Positions 53,301 through 61,676 of a DNA stretch of 64,000 nt are shown here, piece after piece (the first letter of the stretch is position 1; the number at the start of each line of letters is the position of its first letter). This stretch comes from Ampullaceana balthica (taxonomy: Eukaryota; Mollusca; Gastropoda; Lymnaeidae), in the NCBI GenBank assembly GCA_944989445.1, contig CALYLW010000054.1, positions 124,001-188,000 on the forward strand, given 5' to 3'. The notes beneath the pieces were generated by a model, which ran no database searches, was not told the DNA's origin, and worked only from the letters and a program-made list of their open reading frames with translations. The translations under genes and the position numbers were made by a program.

Positions 53301-56300
53301 AATTATCATCAGGCTCGTGTGGCCTTTAGGTAGAAATTCGTCCTACTGTGCAAGCGGTCATGCGATCGATTCCCGGCGTGGGCACACATTTTTTTTTAAA
53401 TTGTATTTTTACACTCAATATTAGGATACCGGCAAACAGTTATTTCTTCGTATTCCATTTTTTCATGAATAATCTTTTTGGCTGGGAAGGCCGATCCCGT
53501 AGTACAGACAAAGTATTTTAAAGGAACCGATGAACTATTTAGTTACAAGTTACAGTCTTATATTAGCTGCTAGCAATCATTTTATTTAAAGGCGACGCTG
53601 GCTGGATAGGGCCCGAGTTTTGAATTGCAGCCAGGGGCCCCGTGCAGTCTTAATCCGCCCCTGTGTTTAACGTAAAAAAAAAGAAAATATTTCAAACAAC
53701 AAGTTTTCTTTTGATAAATTGTTCGCGAACATCAATGTGAACACACACGAGCCGCACCTTGGGTAGCGTTGGTAAAGACAAATTGCAGCCAAATTTTCAC
53801 GGGGACCCGGGTTCAATTTTAATACACCCTGATAATCACACGGCAACGGGTTCCCGGTGACAGGCCTAGTGCCGAATACCGTTACTAATATAGCCATATT
53901 CCCACTAATACAAGAGCCATATCATCAACTATTAATTGCATTAATATCCAGAATCTTCTTATTAAAAAAATAATTCTTCTCATAATAACACACTACCTTA
54001 ATGGTGTCTAGACATAATAATAATTTTTTCCCTTCATAATTTACATGAATAAAAATAATTCTGAAACTCTTATACATCTAAAAAAAAATGAAAAGGAGAG
54101 GGTAAAAAAATAATATTTTCTTGAAATGAAGGTTGTCTACATCACAGCTACTTTACCCTACATTCTAATCACCGTCCTCATCATCAAAGGTTCCACTTTA
54201 CCTGGTGCAGGAGACGGAGTTTTGTTTTACATCAGCCCAGACTTCAGGTAGCCTATCTGATACTGTCAGTTATAACAGTGGTCCTTTGTTGTTTGATAGG
54301 AGAAGGAATGATTTGAAATTGCTTCTCAAAGATTAATTATTAATTGATATTTTTTCATAAATACTCTAATAATAATAAAAATTCAAGACCATTGAATAAA
54401 CCATTGATAAACATAGGAAGCAATAATTTTCTGTTTAGAAGGAGCATTCGTAATATATAAGATCAGATACAAAATGTGTCATCTTATTTTGTCCAGTAAA
54501 TTGATGCAAGTTCAGACATGGCTGGAAGCAAGTCTGCAAGTCTTCTACTCACTGGGACCAATCTGGGGTGGGCTGGTGACCATGGCCAGTTATAACAAAT
54601 TTAACAACAATTGTATGAGGTAAGATATATAACAAATTTAATAACAATTGTATGAGGTAAGATACATAACAAATTTAATAACAATTGTATGAGGTAAGAT
54701 ATATAACAAATTTAATAACAGTTGTATGAGGTAAGATATATAACAAATTTATAAAAATTGTATGAGGTAAGATATATAACAAATTTATAAAAATTGTATG
54801 AGGTAAGATATATAACAAATTTAATAACAATTGTATGAGGTAAGATATATAACAAATTTAATAACAATTGTATGAGGTAAGATATATAACAAATTTATAA
54901 AAATTGTATGAGGTAAGATATATAACAAATTTAATAACAATTGTATGAGGTAAGATATTCTTCTGTGTGTATCAACATTTGTTAACAGGTGTTGAGATTT
55001 AAAGAATTTTTTTAAATAAATACATCAATAAATTTTAAAAAAAAACACGTAAAAACGAAGTTTTTGACTATAAATCCTTTATGTACGAGACGTAACTAAA
55101 AGAATGTTCATTATATTACACAGCGCAATACAATCAAAAAATCCAAAATTGTACATGTAGTTGTGTCGTGTAACATGTTTAATATAATGCGCACCGATCA
55201 GGAATATGTTTATAAAAAGTGTTGTCAATTAAATACGCACCTTATTGCGCGACAGGAAAGGTTGTTCAATATAATACGCACCACGACACTCCATCTCAAA
55301 AATTTAACATGATACATAGAGATAAATAAAATAATCTAAATATTCAATAATTTAATTACAGTACATGCGATCGATCTGAAATTTTGATACCTCGTTTTTA
55401 TCATCGGCACGAAACTGCCTGCTAAATTTCAGCTCGCTAGCTTACGAGGAAGTGGGTTAAAAATCGATCCAAAGTTTTGGCGACAAGCAATCAAGCAAGC
55501 AACCAGACACCACGAGTTAATATAAAGGATTTAATAAAAACTGAAACCCATTTCAATCTTATTTTCCAGAGATTCTATAATGCTGACGTTCTTATGTGAA
55601 GGTACCAGTGTGTTTGCTGGATTCGCTATCTTTACAGTAGTTGGCCACATGGCTTATAATCTCAATGTTCCTGTTGCTAATTTCTCAGATACAGGTATTT
55701 AAAACATCAATGATAAATTAAATGTTTTTGTTTGAAATAAATTAGCATCTGCTCAAAAAATGATTACAGTTTTAGCATTTCTTCCCAAAATAAAATTTTC
55801 ACATAATAAACCTGGTGCATTTTTTATGAATTTTATTTCCACTTTCATTACCATCCTTACCATCATACTTTTGATAATTGTTTTGTTTGCGCATGTGACA
55901 TTTTCACTCGTTATATGCACCAACTGGGTTGAACTTTCAAATTTTTTTTCCAGTCAATGTTGGGTAGAATCGTTTATAAGAGAGCTGTCAAGGGGTGGGT
56001 AGAATCGTTTATAAGAGAGCTGTCAAGGGTGGGTAGAATCGTTTATAAGAGAGCTGTCAAGGGTGGGTAGAACCGCTTATAAGAGAGCTGTCAAGGGTGG
56101 GTAGAACCGCTTATAAGAGAGCTGTCAAGGGTGGGTAGAACCGCTTATAAGAGAGCTGTCAAGGGTGGGTAGAATCGTTTATAAGAGAGCTGTCAAGGGT
56201 GGGTAGAACCGCTTATAAGAGAGCTGTCAAGTGTGGGTAGAATCGTTTATAAGAGAGCTGTCAAGGGTGGGTTGAATCGTTTATAAGAGAGCTGTAGAAT

Positions 56301-59300
56301 GAGGATTTTGTATAAAAAAATTTTTTTGGGGGGTAGTTTTGTTGTTATTGTTGAGAACTCCCTGTAACTGTTACTTGAGATGGGGATTGCAAGGTCGGGC
56401 GGGGAGGGTGGGGGTGCTCTTTAAATGAACCCTTGCGAGGTTCTCACCTGCGCAGGTTTGTTCTGCTCTCTCACTTCAGTTTCTTTGACCTATTGTTCCC
56501 ATTAATCTACTGTTGTTGGTATACAGTATACAGGTTAAAATTTTTATACTTAAAAATTGAATCACTTAATTATTTTTGAGCATTCTTAAACTGCATAGTC
56601 TTTTTATAAATACCTAATGCATTTTTTTTACTTGATCTCTAATAGAAATTGAATGCGTTGTAAAATTGATCTTTAAAAATACTTTGTGGAATTCATGTAA
56701 GTTCAATCGTTTATAATTTGTATTATCAGGAGCGGGACTAGCCTTTGTTGTCTACCCTGAGGCCGTTGCTTATCTGCCTGTGCCACAGCTCTGGGGAGTG
56801 CTCTTCTTCCTCATGTTGTTTACTGTTGCTTTAGATTCACAGGTAGATTTAATATTTTTTAATCAAAAACAATTTTAAAACTTTTGTTCCGAGTAAAATG
56901 GTAATGATAAATAAATGTATGAATTAAAATAAATTAAACAGATTTGTGCAAGAGTAGCAGTAAAAAAAAGTTTTAGTTTTATGAAACAAATCAATGAAAT
57001 ATCCACATACTAAAAATATAACTCTACAATTCTGAAAGTTAAAAGTGGTAACATATATATTTTAAAAGTGATTTATGAAACTTTGTAATTTAGAAAAGTT
57101 CAATTTTTTATCAGTTTGTTTTTGTAGAAATAGTTTTGACGAGCATCCATGATATTTGGCCGGAATTCGTCAGTAAATACAACATAGCAACAAAATTGGG
57201 ATACTGTTCGCTACAGTTTCTTATCGGACTACCATTTGCTGCCAGAGTAAGTAAATGTTAAGAAAACCACATTCCCTTGACTGAACGTTAAACTAGCATA
57301 CATATATCTTATGGCTAATAATTATTATTATTCTTTGCTTTCGCATTATTGAGTTTTTAAATTGTAAAATGGGATGCTACCATAAGGAGTATGTCTTGAA
57401 GAGAATATAGTTATTTTTTAATGAGTCCAAATGAGTCTCAACATTTACATGGTAATGTTTTTACAGGGAGGAATATATTTGTTCCAACTGATTGACTGGT
57501 ACATTGGTGCCTTTGCTGCCATAGCTGTTGGACTGCTGGAGTGCATCATTGTTGCCTGGATCTATGGTTAGTTTTGACAATTTGCGTTCATGCTATTATT
57601 AGTATTATTATTATAGACCAATTGCATTTATCTTATTCTTATCTTATACAAAACTGACCCTCCTTCTATGCAGAAGATTATAGCATTCTAAGGCTAATGG
57701 TCTATATTTAGTCTTGCATTTTTATTAGAGTTTTGAATGTTGATGGTGTGTTGGCGTTGATTTGATCAAGCCACGGATTCTACGCCTCAATGCCAGACTG
57801 GATAAAGGAGGTTTTCTATGTGTGTTTTCTTTCAAATGGAACAAGAAAAGTGACTTTATCCCTATGTCTATCTTGTGTTGTATTAGATTGTTGCATTGTA
57901 TTTCAAAGTTAGAATTTAATGCTTTAAGGATTATTACTTCTTTGTTATTCTTTCATCTATCCTCCAGTGTTTCTAGGTTAAGTAGTTTATCCAATGGATT
58001 CACTCTTGTCAGGTGTGAATTTTGACCAGTGATGAATTTTGCAGCCCTTTTTTTGGATTTGTTCTAATTTAGCTGTTTTCTTAATGAGTAAATTGGTCCC
58101 CTTTCTAGTATAGGTCTGATCAATGTAAGGTAGCATTTTATATTTATGTTCTTATTAAGATTATTTTTTAAAGAGTTTTTTAAAAAGAAAACTAAAACCT
58201 AAAGTTTGGATGAATTTTTAAATTATTTCATTATTAATATGTGGATTCCATAATAATTTTTTAAAAATTTATTTTTACTCTTAAGTACTTTGGATTTTTA
58301 GTTTGGATCAGCTGTTTTCCATTTAATATATATTTTTGAGAATATTTTTTGTGTTCATTTTGCACTGACAGTGATAGATTTTAAAAATTTGTCAAAAGAT
58401 ATTTTAAAATTAGACTTGCTTTTTGATTACCAAGTTTCTTTTATTTTGTGTTGATTTATTGGATGTTGTGCTGTTGGCAAACAAGGATCCATTCTTGAAT
58501 TTATATGATTGCTTCTAGTTTTAGATTATTTTGATGGGCTATTTGTGTTATAATTACTTAGAAATAGAAAATGTATTTGGAAGCTCGTTGCTGTTTGGTT
58601 AAGCTTGTTTACATTACATTTATTCCCAAGGATAAATGAGTCTTTTACATTTTTTGTGCCCATTTGTGTTTTTATGCTGTTGTTTATCCTGACAGTATTA
58701 CCATCAGAGTCCAGGGATTATTACTTATTCTACGACTATTCCTTGTCTGTTTGTTAAAAAGTAATGAAGTAGTATTTGTTCCTGGAAGCTTTTTCTTAAT
58801 TTAAAAATAAAGCATTTATTTTTTATTTCATCCTTAAGTATTTTTACTGAAAGTCGCATTTTGTTGAGATACTTGAGATAGAAAGCAAAACGCCTAGTAA
58901 TGAACAATGAAAGTAAATTAATTTATTGAATCATTTTTTACATTTAAATTTAAAACCATTAGTAATATATTTTTGTGTGTGCTAACCTTCAGGAGCAGAT
59001 AAGTTCATGGATGACGTGACAATGATGATGGGATACAGGCCCCCTTATATTTTTAATATTTTATGGAGGTTTATCACACCATCTCTGCTCATAGTAAGTT
59101 TAACAATTCTTGTCCAGAAAAGAACTTAATATTCATCAATAATTTAATAGTACAGGACGGGGTCCTCAGGTTAGGACGTTGATCCAATCTTAAGACGCGT
59201 CGTCACCCAATTTTCAGTGTAAGTCGGAGAATTAATAAAAATATACTGTAGTGTAAAGCAATGTACCTACAGTGCTATTAAAAAATGAGAAAACAATTCC

Positions 59301-60373
59301 TTACCACATGATCATGAATTAAAGTAAATAATAATTTAAAAAATAAAAAAGATAGTTACTCTTACTTTTAAACTGCGTAAGATGGAATGACGAGCAATAT
59401 TATTTTTTTAAACATTTTTATGGGGGCGCGTTCGTAATCACGAAACAGCGTAAGTTGGGACCGGCGTAACCCGAGGACTCCCTGTAATAGCATATTTTCA
59501 TGATTTGAATACCAGTTTTCATAATTATTCTCTTCATTGAACAAAGTTAACAAGTTCAATGTGTAAAATAAATTGAGTTGTTTCAAACCATTTTCATCAT
59601 TTGTATTGCAAGATTTATGGTTGCGTCAAATCTCAGGTTGTGCTGGTGACATCCCTGATGAGTTATGAGGCACCAACATTTGAGGGTTACAAGTTCACTT
59701 CATCTGGTATAGCGTTTGGATGGTTCATTGCAGTCGTTTGGTTCCTTCCCATTCCTGTGGTAGCCATGGTTAAACTATACAAGGCTAAAGGCAGCTTTTA
59801 TGAGGTTATAATTATTATACTCAGTTTTTTTTTGAGTAGACTTTTTTTTAAAGATAATTCTTACAATATTATTTGCTGTTGCATGGAATACTCATTTGAA
59901 AAAAAATTACTTGAAATTTACTTTAAACTTCAAATAAACCAAAGAAAAAATATTTATTTAAAAAAAAATTTTAGTTTAAAAAAGTAAATTGTCATTGTCA
60001 TGTATGAAAATGAAACATTAAATTAGAACTAGAGCAATTCAGATGGAAGTTTTTTTTAAGTTCCTTAGCTATGTGTAAATTTTTTTATTAAAAAAGCGAA
60101 ATTTATAAAGTTGATATCAGTTTTAATAATTCAAGTGTATTTTTTAAAAACTTTGCAGGAAATATTTAAAATGTCTTTACAATTATTTCATACAATTTCT
60201 TATTAAATTCTGTTATTTTCCAGAGATTAAAATCCACATGCAAGCCGTCAAATGAATGGCAGCCAGGTGATGTGACCTTGAGAGAACAATACAGATTAGA
60301 CAAAAGTCAAACAGAATTATGCACTTTCAGAGTTAGAGCAACGTGTTGCAGGTCCGTAAAAATCCAACAGTAG
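44100..60373 (+). CDS. SLC6-family Na+/Cl- coupled neurotransmitter or amino-acid transporter (13 coding exons)
   Basis: Spliced product of 632 residues: 44100-44307, 45387-45518, 46572-46869, 49029-49161, 54132-54247, 54497-54619, 55570-55694, 56730-56842, 57115-57246, 57467-57566, 58993-59093, 59637-59804, 60224-60373. All GT-AG junctions keep frame and total length suits the family. TM1 holds [10 protein letters not shown] (residues 53-62); Gly at 53 rather than Asp points to an amino-acid or GABA-type substrate, not a monoamine. EL2 has Cys154/Cys163 and three sequons (173, 181, 195). TM6 has SLGPIWGGL (314-322) and TM8 ends LDSQ (413-416). Like glycine/GABA/proline transporters, it would import substrate across the plasma membrane using Na+ and Cl-. 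Phe76, Cys346 and residues 418-419 are unusual. Which SLC6 member it is cannot be settled here. Confidence 0.93.
44320..45160. repeat. 45-bp minisatellite in SLC6 intron 1
   Basis: Unit CAGTAGCTGTCCACTCACTC, then GTGATATACACATTAGTTAT. Six to seven clear copies at 44820-45110 and degenerate ones at 44320-44430, separated by an inserted LINE tail. The 45-bp period keeps frames open on both strands. Confidence 0.9.
44433..44740 (-). pseudogene. LINE C-terminal fragment (RTE/craniofacial-type tail)
   Basis: The - strand reads [32 protein letters not shown] and [11 protein letters not shown], the well-known C-terminal block of a widespread animal LINE reverse transcriptase. AATAAATAA on both sides looks like the target duplication. 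It is a 5'-truncated insertion in the intron-1 minisatellite. Confidence 0.85.
45215..45362. repeat. TCTTATGTCTTGTG microrepeat
   Basis: Imperfect 7-8-bp units (GTCTTAT / GTCTTGT) directly upstream of the exon 2 acceptor; T-rich, so it may act as an extended pyrimidine tract. Confidence 0.85.
45387..45518 (+). CDS. SLC6 exon 2 (TM2)
   Basis: Acceptor ATTCCAG; residues 70-113. Reads GAFLIPF then [13 protein letters not shown], the TM2 signature. Phe76 replaces the Tyr of the usual IPY/LPY, a chloride-site residue. Donor G|GTACCA. Confidence 0.93.
45545..45905. repeat. 56-bp minisatellite in SLC6 intron 2
   Basis: Unit GATACTGGTATAGGGAGATA, then GGAGAGTAGAGTTATACAGA. Six to seven copies with very few differences. 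Confidence 0.93.
46143..46322. mobile_element. hAT-like MITE with perfect TSD, intron 2
   Basis: CAGGGCCAGTCTTAGC and CCTAAGACCGGCCCTG are inverted; CCTACACA is duplicated exactly (46135-46142, 46323-46330). 180 bp. Confidence 0.92.
46572..46869 (+). CDS. SLC6 exon 3 (TM3 and extracellular loop 2)
   Basis: Acceptor GCTCAG; residues 114-212. [18 protein letters not shown] is TM3. The extracellular loop has Cys154 and Cys163 (nine apart, as in the conserved disulphide) and sequons NES, NGS and NAT. Donor GT|GTAAGT. Confidence 0.93.
46965..47980 (-). pseudogene. Penelope-like element remnant (RT tail and GIY-YIG endonuclease)
   Basis: On the - strand, about 47960-47700 gives [20 protein letters not shown] and LVLTHHPHN, the end of Penelope RT. 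About 47640-47460 has [10 protein letters not shown] and [13 protein letters not shown]. Then 47460-47167 reads [20 protein letters not shown] ... HFDGRDHMD, the GIY-YIG nuclease with its cysteines. Frames are shifted between blocks. Downstream on the same strand (plus 46985-47010) lies TGAGGAAGGC-loop-GCCGAAACG, a decayed hammerhead, as expected for this class. It is located in intron 3 of the SLC6 gene, antisense. Confidence 0.85.
46980..47012 (-). ncRNA. Degenerate hammerhead ribozyme motif of the Penelope element
   Basis: Stem II (GGC/GCC), GAAACG and short stem III are kept, but the CTGATGA core reads TTGAGGA, so it should be inactive. Same arrangement as the better copy at 6918-6968. 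Confidence 0.55.
47997..48782 (+). mobile_element. BED-type hAT element with perfect 8-bp TSD
   Basis: TAGGGCTG and CAGCCCTA ends; ATATTTAT is duplicated exactly (47989-47996, 48783-48790). Both ends carry many ATTAATCG motifs. Near 48420-48480 the + frame reads [17 protein letters not shown], the second half of a BED zinc finger, so the transposase N-terminus is partly kept and the rest deleted. Confidence 0.85.
49029..49161 (+). CDS. SLC6 exon 4 (end of EL2, TM4)
   Basis: Acceptor AATCCAG; residues 213-257. Reads [12 protein letters not shown] ... [14 protein letters not shown] ... GIKSVGK, matching the usual NVL-S-G and GxKSxGK blocks. The family WELALC block is changed to WHTTLA. Donor AAG|GTAATA. 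It lies within an ~7-kb transposon-filled interval. Confidence 0.88.
49346..50388. mobile_element. Composite repeat with ACACGCTTTTAT ends, intron 4
   Basis: Starts ACACGCTTTTATTTAAGTC and ends CACATAAAAGCGTG. It contains the CGATCGA core (near 49490), the ATATATAAGGGATTTATAGT phrase (49740) and a tRNA-like GTACGGGTTCAATTTTCAGT (about 50075) also present near 24100. Probably several insertions. Confidence 0.65.
50390..50980 (+). pseudogene. C2H2 zinc-finger containing fragment, intron 4
   Basis: [21 protein letters not shown] (about 50656-50720) is a good CX2CX12HX3H finger, preceded by [10 protein letters not shown] and followed by a proline-rich stretch. After a frame change at about 50810, [11 protein letters not shown] and then [11 protein letters not shown] follow. 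Broken, intronless and sense-oriented. Perhaps a piece of an unrecognised transposon or retrogene; the parent gene was not identified. Confidence 0.5.
51387..51656. mobile_element. hAT-like MITE with CCGG-rich interior
   Basis: TAGGGGTGTACCGGATT and GAATCTGGTACATCCGTA ends are inverted; the interior repeats AATCCGGCTCCGGC. Flanks CTTTTAAC and ATTTTAAG share only a six-base core. Confidence 0.7.
51770..51875 (-). mobile_element. Copy of the GGGGCCGT-ATAAAT-ACGTCACGC repeat
   Basis: GCGTGACGTAATTTATGGAC, then GGCCCC, is the inverse of the sequence that the LTR retrotransposon split at 28488/35901. G-rich runs adjoin it. Confidence 0.6.
52669..52842. mobile_element. hAT-like MITE with perfect TSD
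   Basis: CAGAGCCGTCTTTAC and GTTAAGACGGCCCTG ends; TTTGAAAG duplicated exactly (52661-52668, 52843-52850). 174 bp. Confidence 0.92.
53077..53663. mobile_element. hAT-like element with perfect TSD, relative of 23401-24908
   Basis: Ends CTATGGCGGATTAAGG and CTTAATCCGCCCCTG; TGTTTAAC duplicated exactly (53069-53076, 53664-53671). Subterminal CAGGGGCCCC motifs. It carries a tRNA-like insert at about 53313-53392. Confidence 0.9.
53313..53392 (+). mobile_element. tRNA-like/SINE segment inside a hAT element
   Basis: GCTCGTG at the start can pair with CGTGGGC at the end using G-T pairs; GATCGATTCCC resembles a B box and a run of nine Ts follows like a pol III terminator. The anticodon arm is not convincing, so it is a SINE or tRNA relic. 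Confidence 0.45.
54132..54247 (+). CDS. SLC6 exon 5 (TM5)
   Basis: Residues 258-295: [20 protein letters not shown] followed by [14 protein letters not shown], a strong match to the TM5-EL3 block. Acceptor GAAG|GTT is weak in pyrimidines but frame and alignment are exact. Donor AG|GTAGCC. Confidence 0.9.
54497..54619 (+). CDS. SLC6 exon 6 (TM6)
   Basis: Acceptor TTGTCCAG; residues 296-336. VWxxA block appears as [20 protein letters not shown]; Gln310 and Ser314 are the expected chloride/sodium ligands and are retained. Ends [10 protein letters not shown]. The donor ATGAG|GTAAGATAT is the first of about ten tandem copies. Confidence 0.93.
54587..54960 (+). repeat. Tandem amplification of the exon 6 5' splice site
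   Basis: About ten copies of a 36-37-bp unit, ATAACAAATTTAATAACA then ATTGTATGAGGTAAGATAT. The first copy is the end of exon 6 with its working donor; the others repeat both the exonic end and the GTAAGAT donor inside intron 6. Read in the exon frame each copy gives ATG-AGG-TAA, so use of a downstream copy would add an immediate stop. Confidence 0.93.
55036..55533. mobile_element. Solitary copy of the ~500-bp repeat, intron 6
   Basis: Matches the four tandem units at 5605-7715 from CGTAAAAACGAAGTTTTTGA to GAGTTAATATAAAGGATTTA, with moderate divergence. The tandem state at 5.6-7.7 kb is therefore secondary. Confidence 0.88.
55570..55694 (+). CDS. SLC6 exon 7 (TM7)
   Basis: Acceptor TTTTCCAG; residues 337-378. 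[20 protein letters not shown] aligns with TM7; Cys346-Glu347 stands where the family has Asn-Cys or similar, so the Na1/Cl- ligand Asn is absent while Ser350 is kept. Donor G|GTATTT. Confidence 0.93.
55960..56296. repeat. 34-bp minisatellite in SLC6 intron 7
   Basis: About ten copies of GGTAGAATCGTTTATAAGAG, then AGCTGTCAAGGGTG, with AATCGT/AACCGC variants. Confidence 0.93.
56730..56842 (+). CDS. SLC6 exon 8 (EL4 and TM8 start)
   Basis: Acceptor TTATCAG; residues 379-416: [17 protein letters not shown] then [14 protein letters not shown]. Asp414 and Ser415 are the Na2-site ligands and are intact. Donor CAG|GTAGAT at the conserved LDSQ boundary. Confidence 0.94.
57115..57246 (+). CDS. SLC6 exon 9 (TM8 end to TM9)
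   Basis: Acceptor TTTATCAG; residues 417-460. Begins [18 protein letters not shown]; the usual text is F-G/A-x-V-E. The alternative acceptor TTTGTAG 15 bases on would break the frame. Continues [18 protein letters not shown]. Donor AGA|GTAAGT. Confidence 0.85.
57467..57566 (+). CDS. SLC6 exon 10 (TM10)
   Basis: Acceptor TTTACAG; residues 461-493: [18 protein letters not shown] ... [12 protein letters not shown], a very clear family block. Donor G|GTTAGT. Confidence 0.94.
57690..58890 (-). pseudogene. LINE RT C-terminal fragment in SLC6 intron 10
   Basis: On the - strand, near 58130, [10 protein letters not shown] matches the conserved LxRPILEY block of CR1/Jockey-type RT; near 58000-57760 frames give [17 protein letters not shown] and [19 protein letters not shown] text in the expected order. 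The 3' end, CAATACTAAATATAGACC inverse, also occurs near 43490. Multiple stops; inactive. Confidence 0.65.
58993..59093 (+). CDS. SLC6 exon 11 (IL5, TM11 start)
   Basis: Acceptor CCTTCAG; residues 494-527: [17 protein letters not shown] ... [10 protein letters not shown]. Matches the family DIxxMxGxRP and W-TP blocks. Donor ATA|GTAAGT. Confidence 0.93.
59153..59484. mobile_element. MITE with TA target duplication, intron 11
   Basis: CAGGACGGGGTCCTCAGGTT at the left and ACCCGAGGACTCCCTG at the right are inverted, each flanked by TA (59151-59152, 59485-59486), as for Tc1/mariner-type elements. 332 bp. Confidence 0.8.
59637..59804 (+). CDS. SLC6 exon 12 (TM11-TM12)
   Basis: Acceptor AAATCTCAG is chosen over an in-frame acceptor 24 bases upstream because it aligns to the family without an insertion. 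Residues 528-583: [18 protein letters not shown] then [17 protein letters not shown]. Donor GAG|GTTATA is weak. Confidence 0.87.
60224..60373 (+). CDS. SLC6 exon 13 (cytoplasmic tail and stop)
   Basis: Acceptor TTTTCCAG; residues 584-632, stop TAG 60371-60373. Starts [16 protein letters not shown], the family C-terminal RL-CxPxxxWxP block, then a basic, cysteine-containing tail. Confidence 0.92.
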   Translation, partial: RLKSTCKPSNEWQPGDVTLREQYRLDKSQTELCTFRVRATCCRSVKIQQ

Positions 60374-60455
60374 TAGAGCAACTATGTGGAAGGTCCATCT
60401 AAAACGAATAGTTTTAGAATCTTTTATGCCGTATTCAGTCAAAGTCATATTCAAC

Positions 60456-60461
60456 AATAAA
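60456..60461 (+). terminator. Polyadenylation signal for the SLC6 gene
   Basis: AATAAA about 83 bases after the stop codon; the nearest canonical signal. Later signals may also be used. Confidence 0.6.
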
Positions 60462-60769
60462 ATTAAGCTATCTGCAATGTTTCCTTTCAGCTGCTGGCTG
60501 CACAGATATCTTACAAAAGCTTTACACTTTACAGAGCAGCAAATTTTAACAAGTATTATAATTATATAGTATCTGTGTTTGTGGGGTGCACAATTTTACC
60601 CACATAAAATGGATGCTGTGCAATTTTGCACATGAGTTTGTTTATTTTACACACGGGCAAACAAAACTTAAAGGGACCGCTGTTTATCAGTACCTTTATA
60701 TTGAATAGATTGCACATAGATTAATCTCTATGATAAACTTGCCATGAGCTGTGAGAGTTATGCCAAGCT

Positions 60770-60905
60770 TCAACCTCCCCCACATTGATTACCAAACATT
60801 CAACCTCCCCCACATTGATTACCAAACCACACATTCAACCTCCCCCACATTGATTACCAAACCACACATTCAACCTCCCCCACATTGATTACCAAACCAC
60901 ACATC
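60770..60905. repeat. 35-bp minisatellite in the SLC6 3' region
   Basis: Four copies of ATTCAACCTCCCCCACATTG, then ATTACCAAACCACAC (first copy shorter). It lies 400 bp past the stop codon. Confidence 0.92.
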
Positions 60906-61553
60906 TGGAGTAGAATTAGAGGGTCCAAAACTGCCTGGTTAGTTTAATTTCATAATTAAACTTAGATATAGAATCATGGATCAAAATTATTTCCATGCAT
61001 TCACCCCATCGATCATCCAGTGACAACAAACGCTTTGACCAGTTTGTTTGAAATCACTGGATGACTGTTGATTGCCAATTTATTGGCAAACATTCCTGTA
61101 CCAACCTACCATTTAAAAGTGGCTTGTAAACTTGTTTCCTCTAAATAATCTCAAAGATATTATGAAACTGTTTTGTCTCCTGGTCATTTGAAATTAAGTG
61201 TTTGTAATTTTATGTAAATCATAAGGTCATCAATAATTTTTTTCCAGTTCATAATTTTAGTATGATAATTGGAAAGTCCAAAGAACTAAAGTCAGCCATG
61301 CTGTCATTAAAAGTTAATTTTTTTATTAATAATATACAATTGTCTCTAATAAAAAATTCAATAAACTTTTATTACAAAATAATTCGGTATAAAAATTATT
61401 TATTTGGTATAAAACATTTAATTTGTGAAATATTCAAACTATTAAAAGTGCGAACATTAAAAACATAAAAATTAGCTCAAATGTGTTGCCTTTAAAAACA
61501 AATAAAAGGCTTGAAAATGAAAATTTGTTGAAAAGAAGAGGAGGTAAAAATGT
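60906..61553. other. Convergent intergenic region
   Basis: About 1.2 kb separates the two stop codons. AT-rich, no gene. TTTATT at 61399-61404 is an AATAAA signal on the - strand, about 150 bases past the JARID2-like stop. Confidence 0.55.
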
Positions 61554-61676
61554 TCATGTCGTTTGTTTTAAGTTGGTCCTACTTTTGCTGCCGTTTGAAG
61601 AGGGACTGCTATCTATTTTGGAGGTAAGAACAGTCAGGCGATCTTTGGCGTTCTTTAACATCTGCTCCAGTTCTGT
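61554..61676 (-). CDS. JARID2-like terminal exon
   Basis: Acceptor ATTTGCAG. 40 codons: TELEQMLKNAKDRLTVLTSK followed by a Ser-rich basic tail and TGA (61554-61556). Confidence 0.75.
   Translation of the reverse strand, partial: TELEQMLKNAKDRLTVLTSKIDSSPSSNGSKSRTNLKQTT

Noticed and set aside
59613..59636. Earlier acceptor adding eight residues to SLC6 exon 12
   Set aside because: It keeps frame but inserts IYGCVKSQ into TM11; the acceptor at 59636 aligns to the family without a gap.
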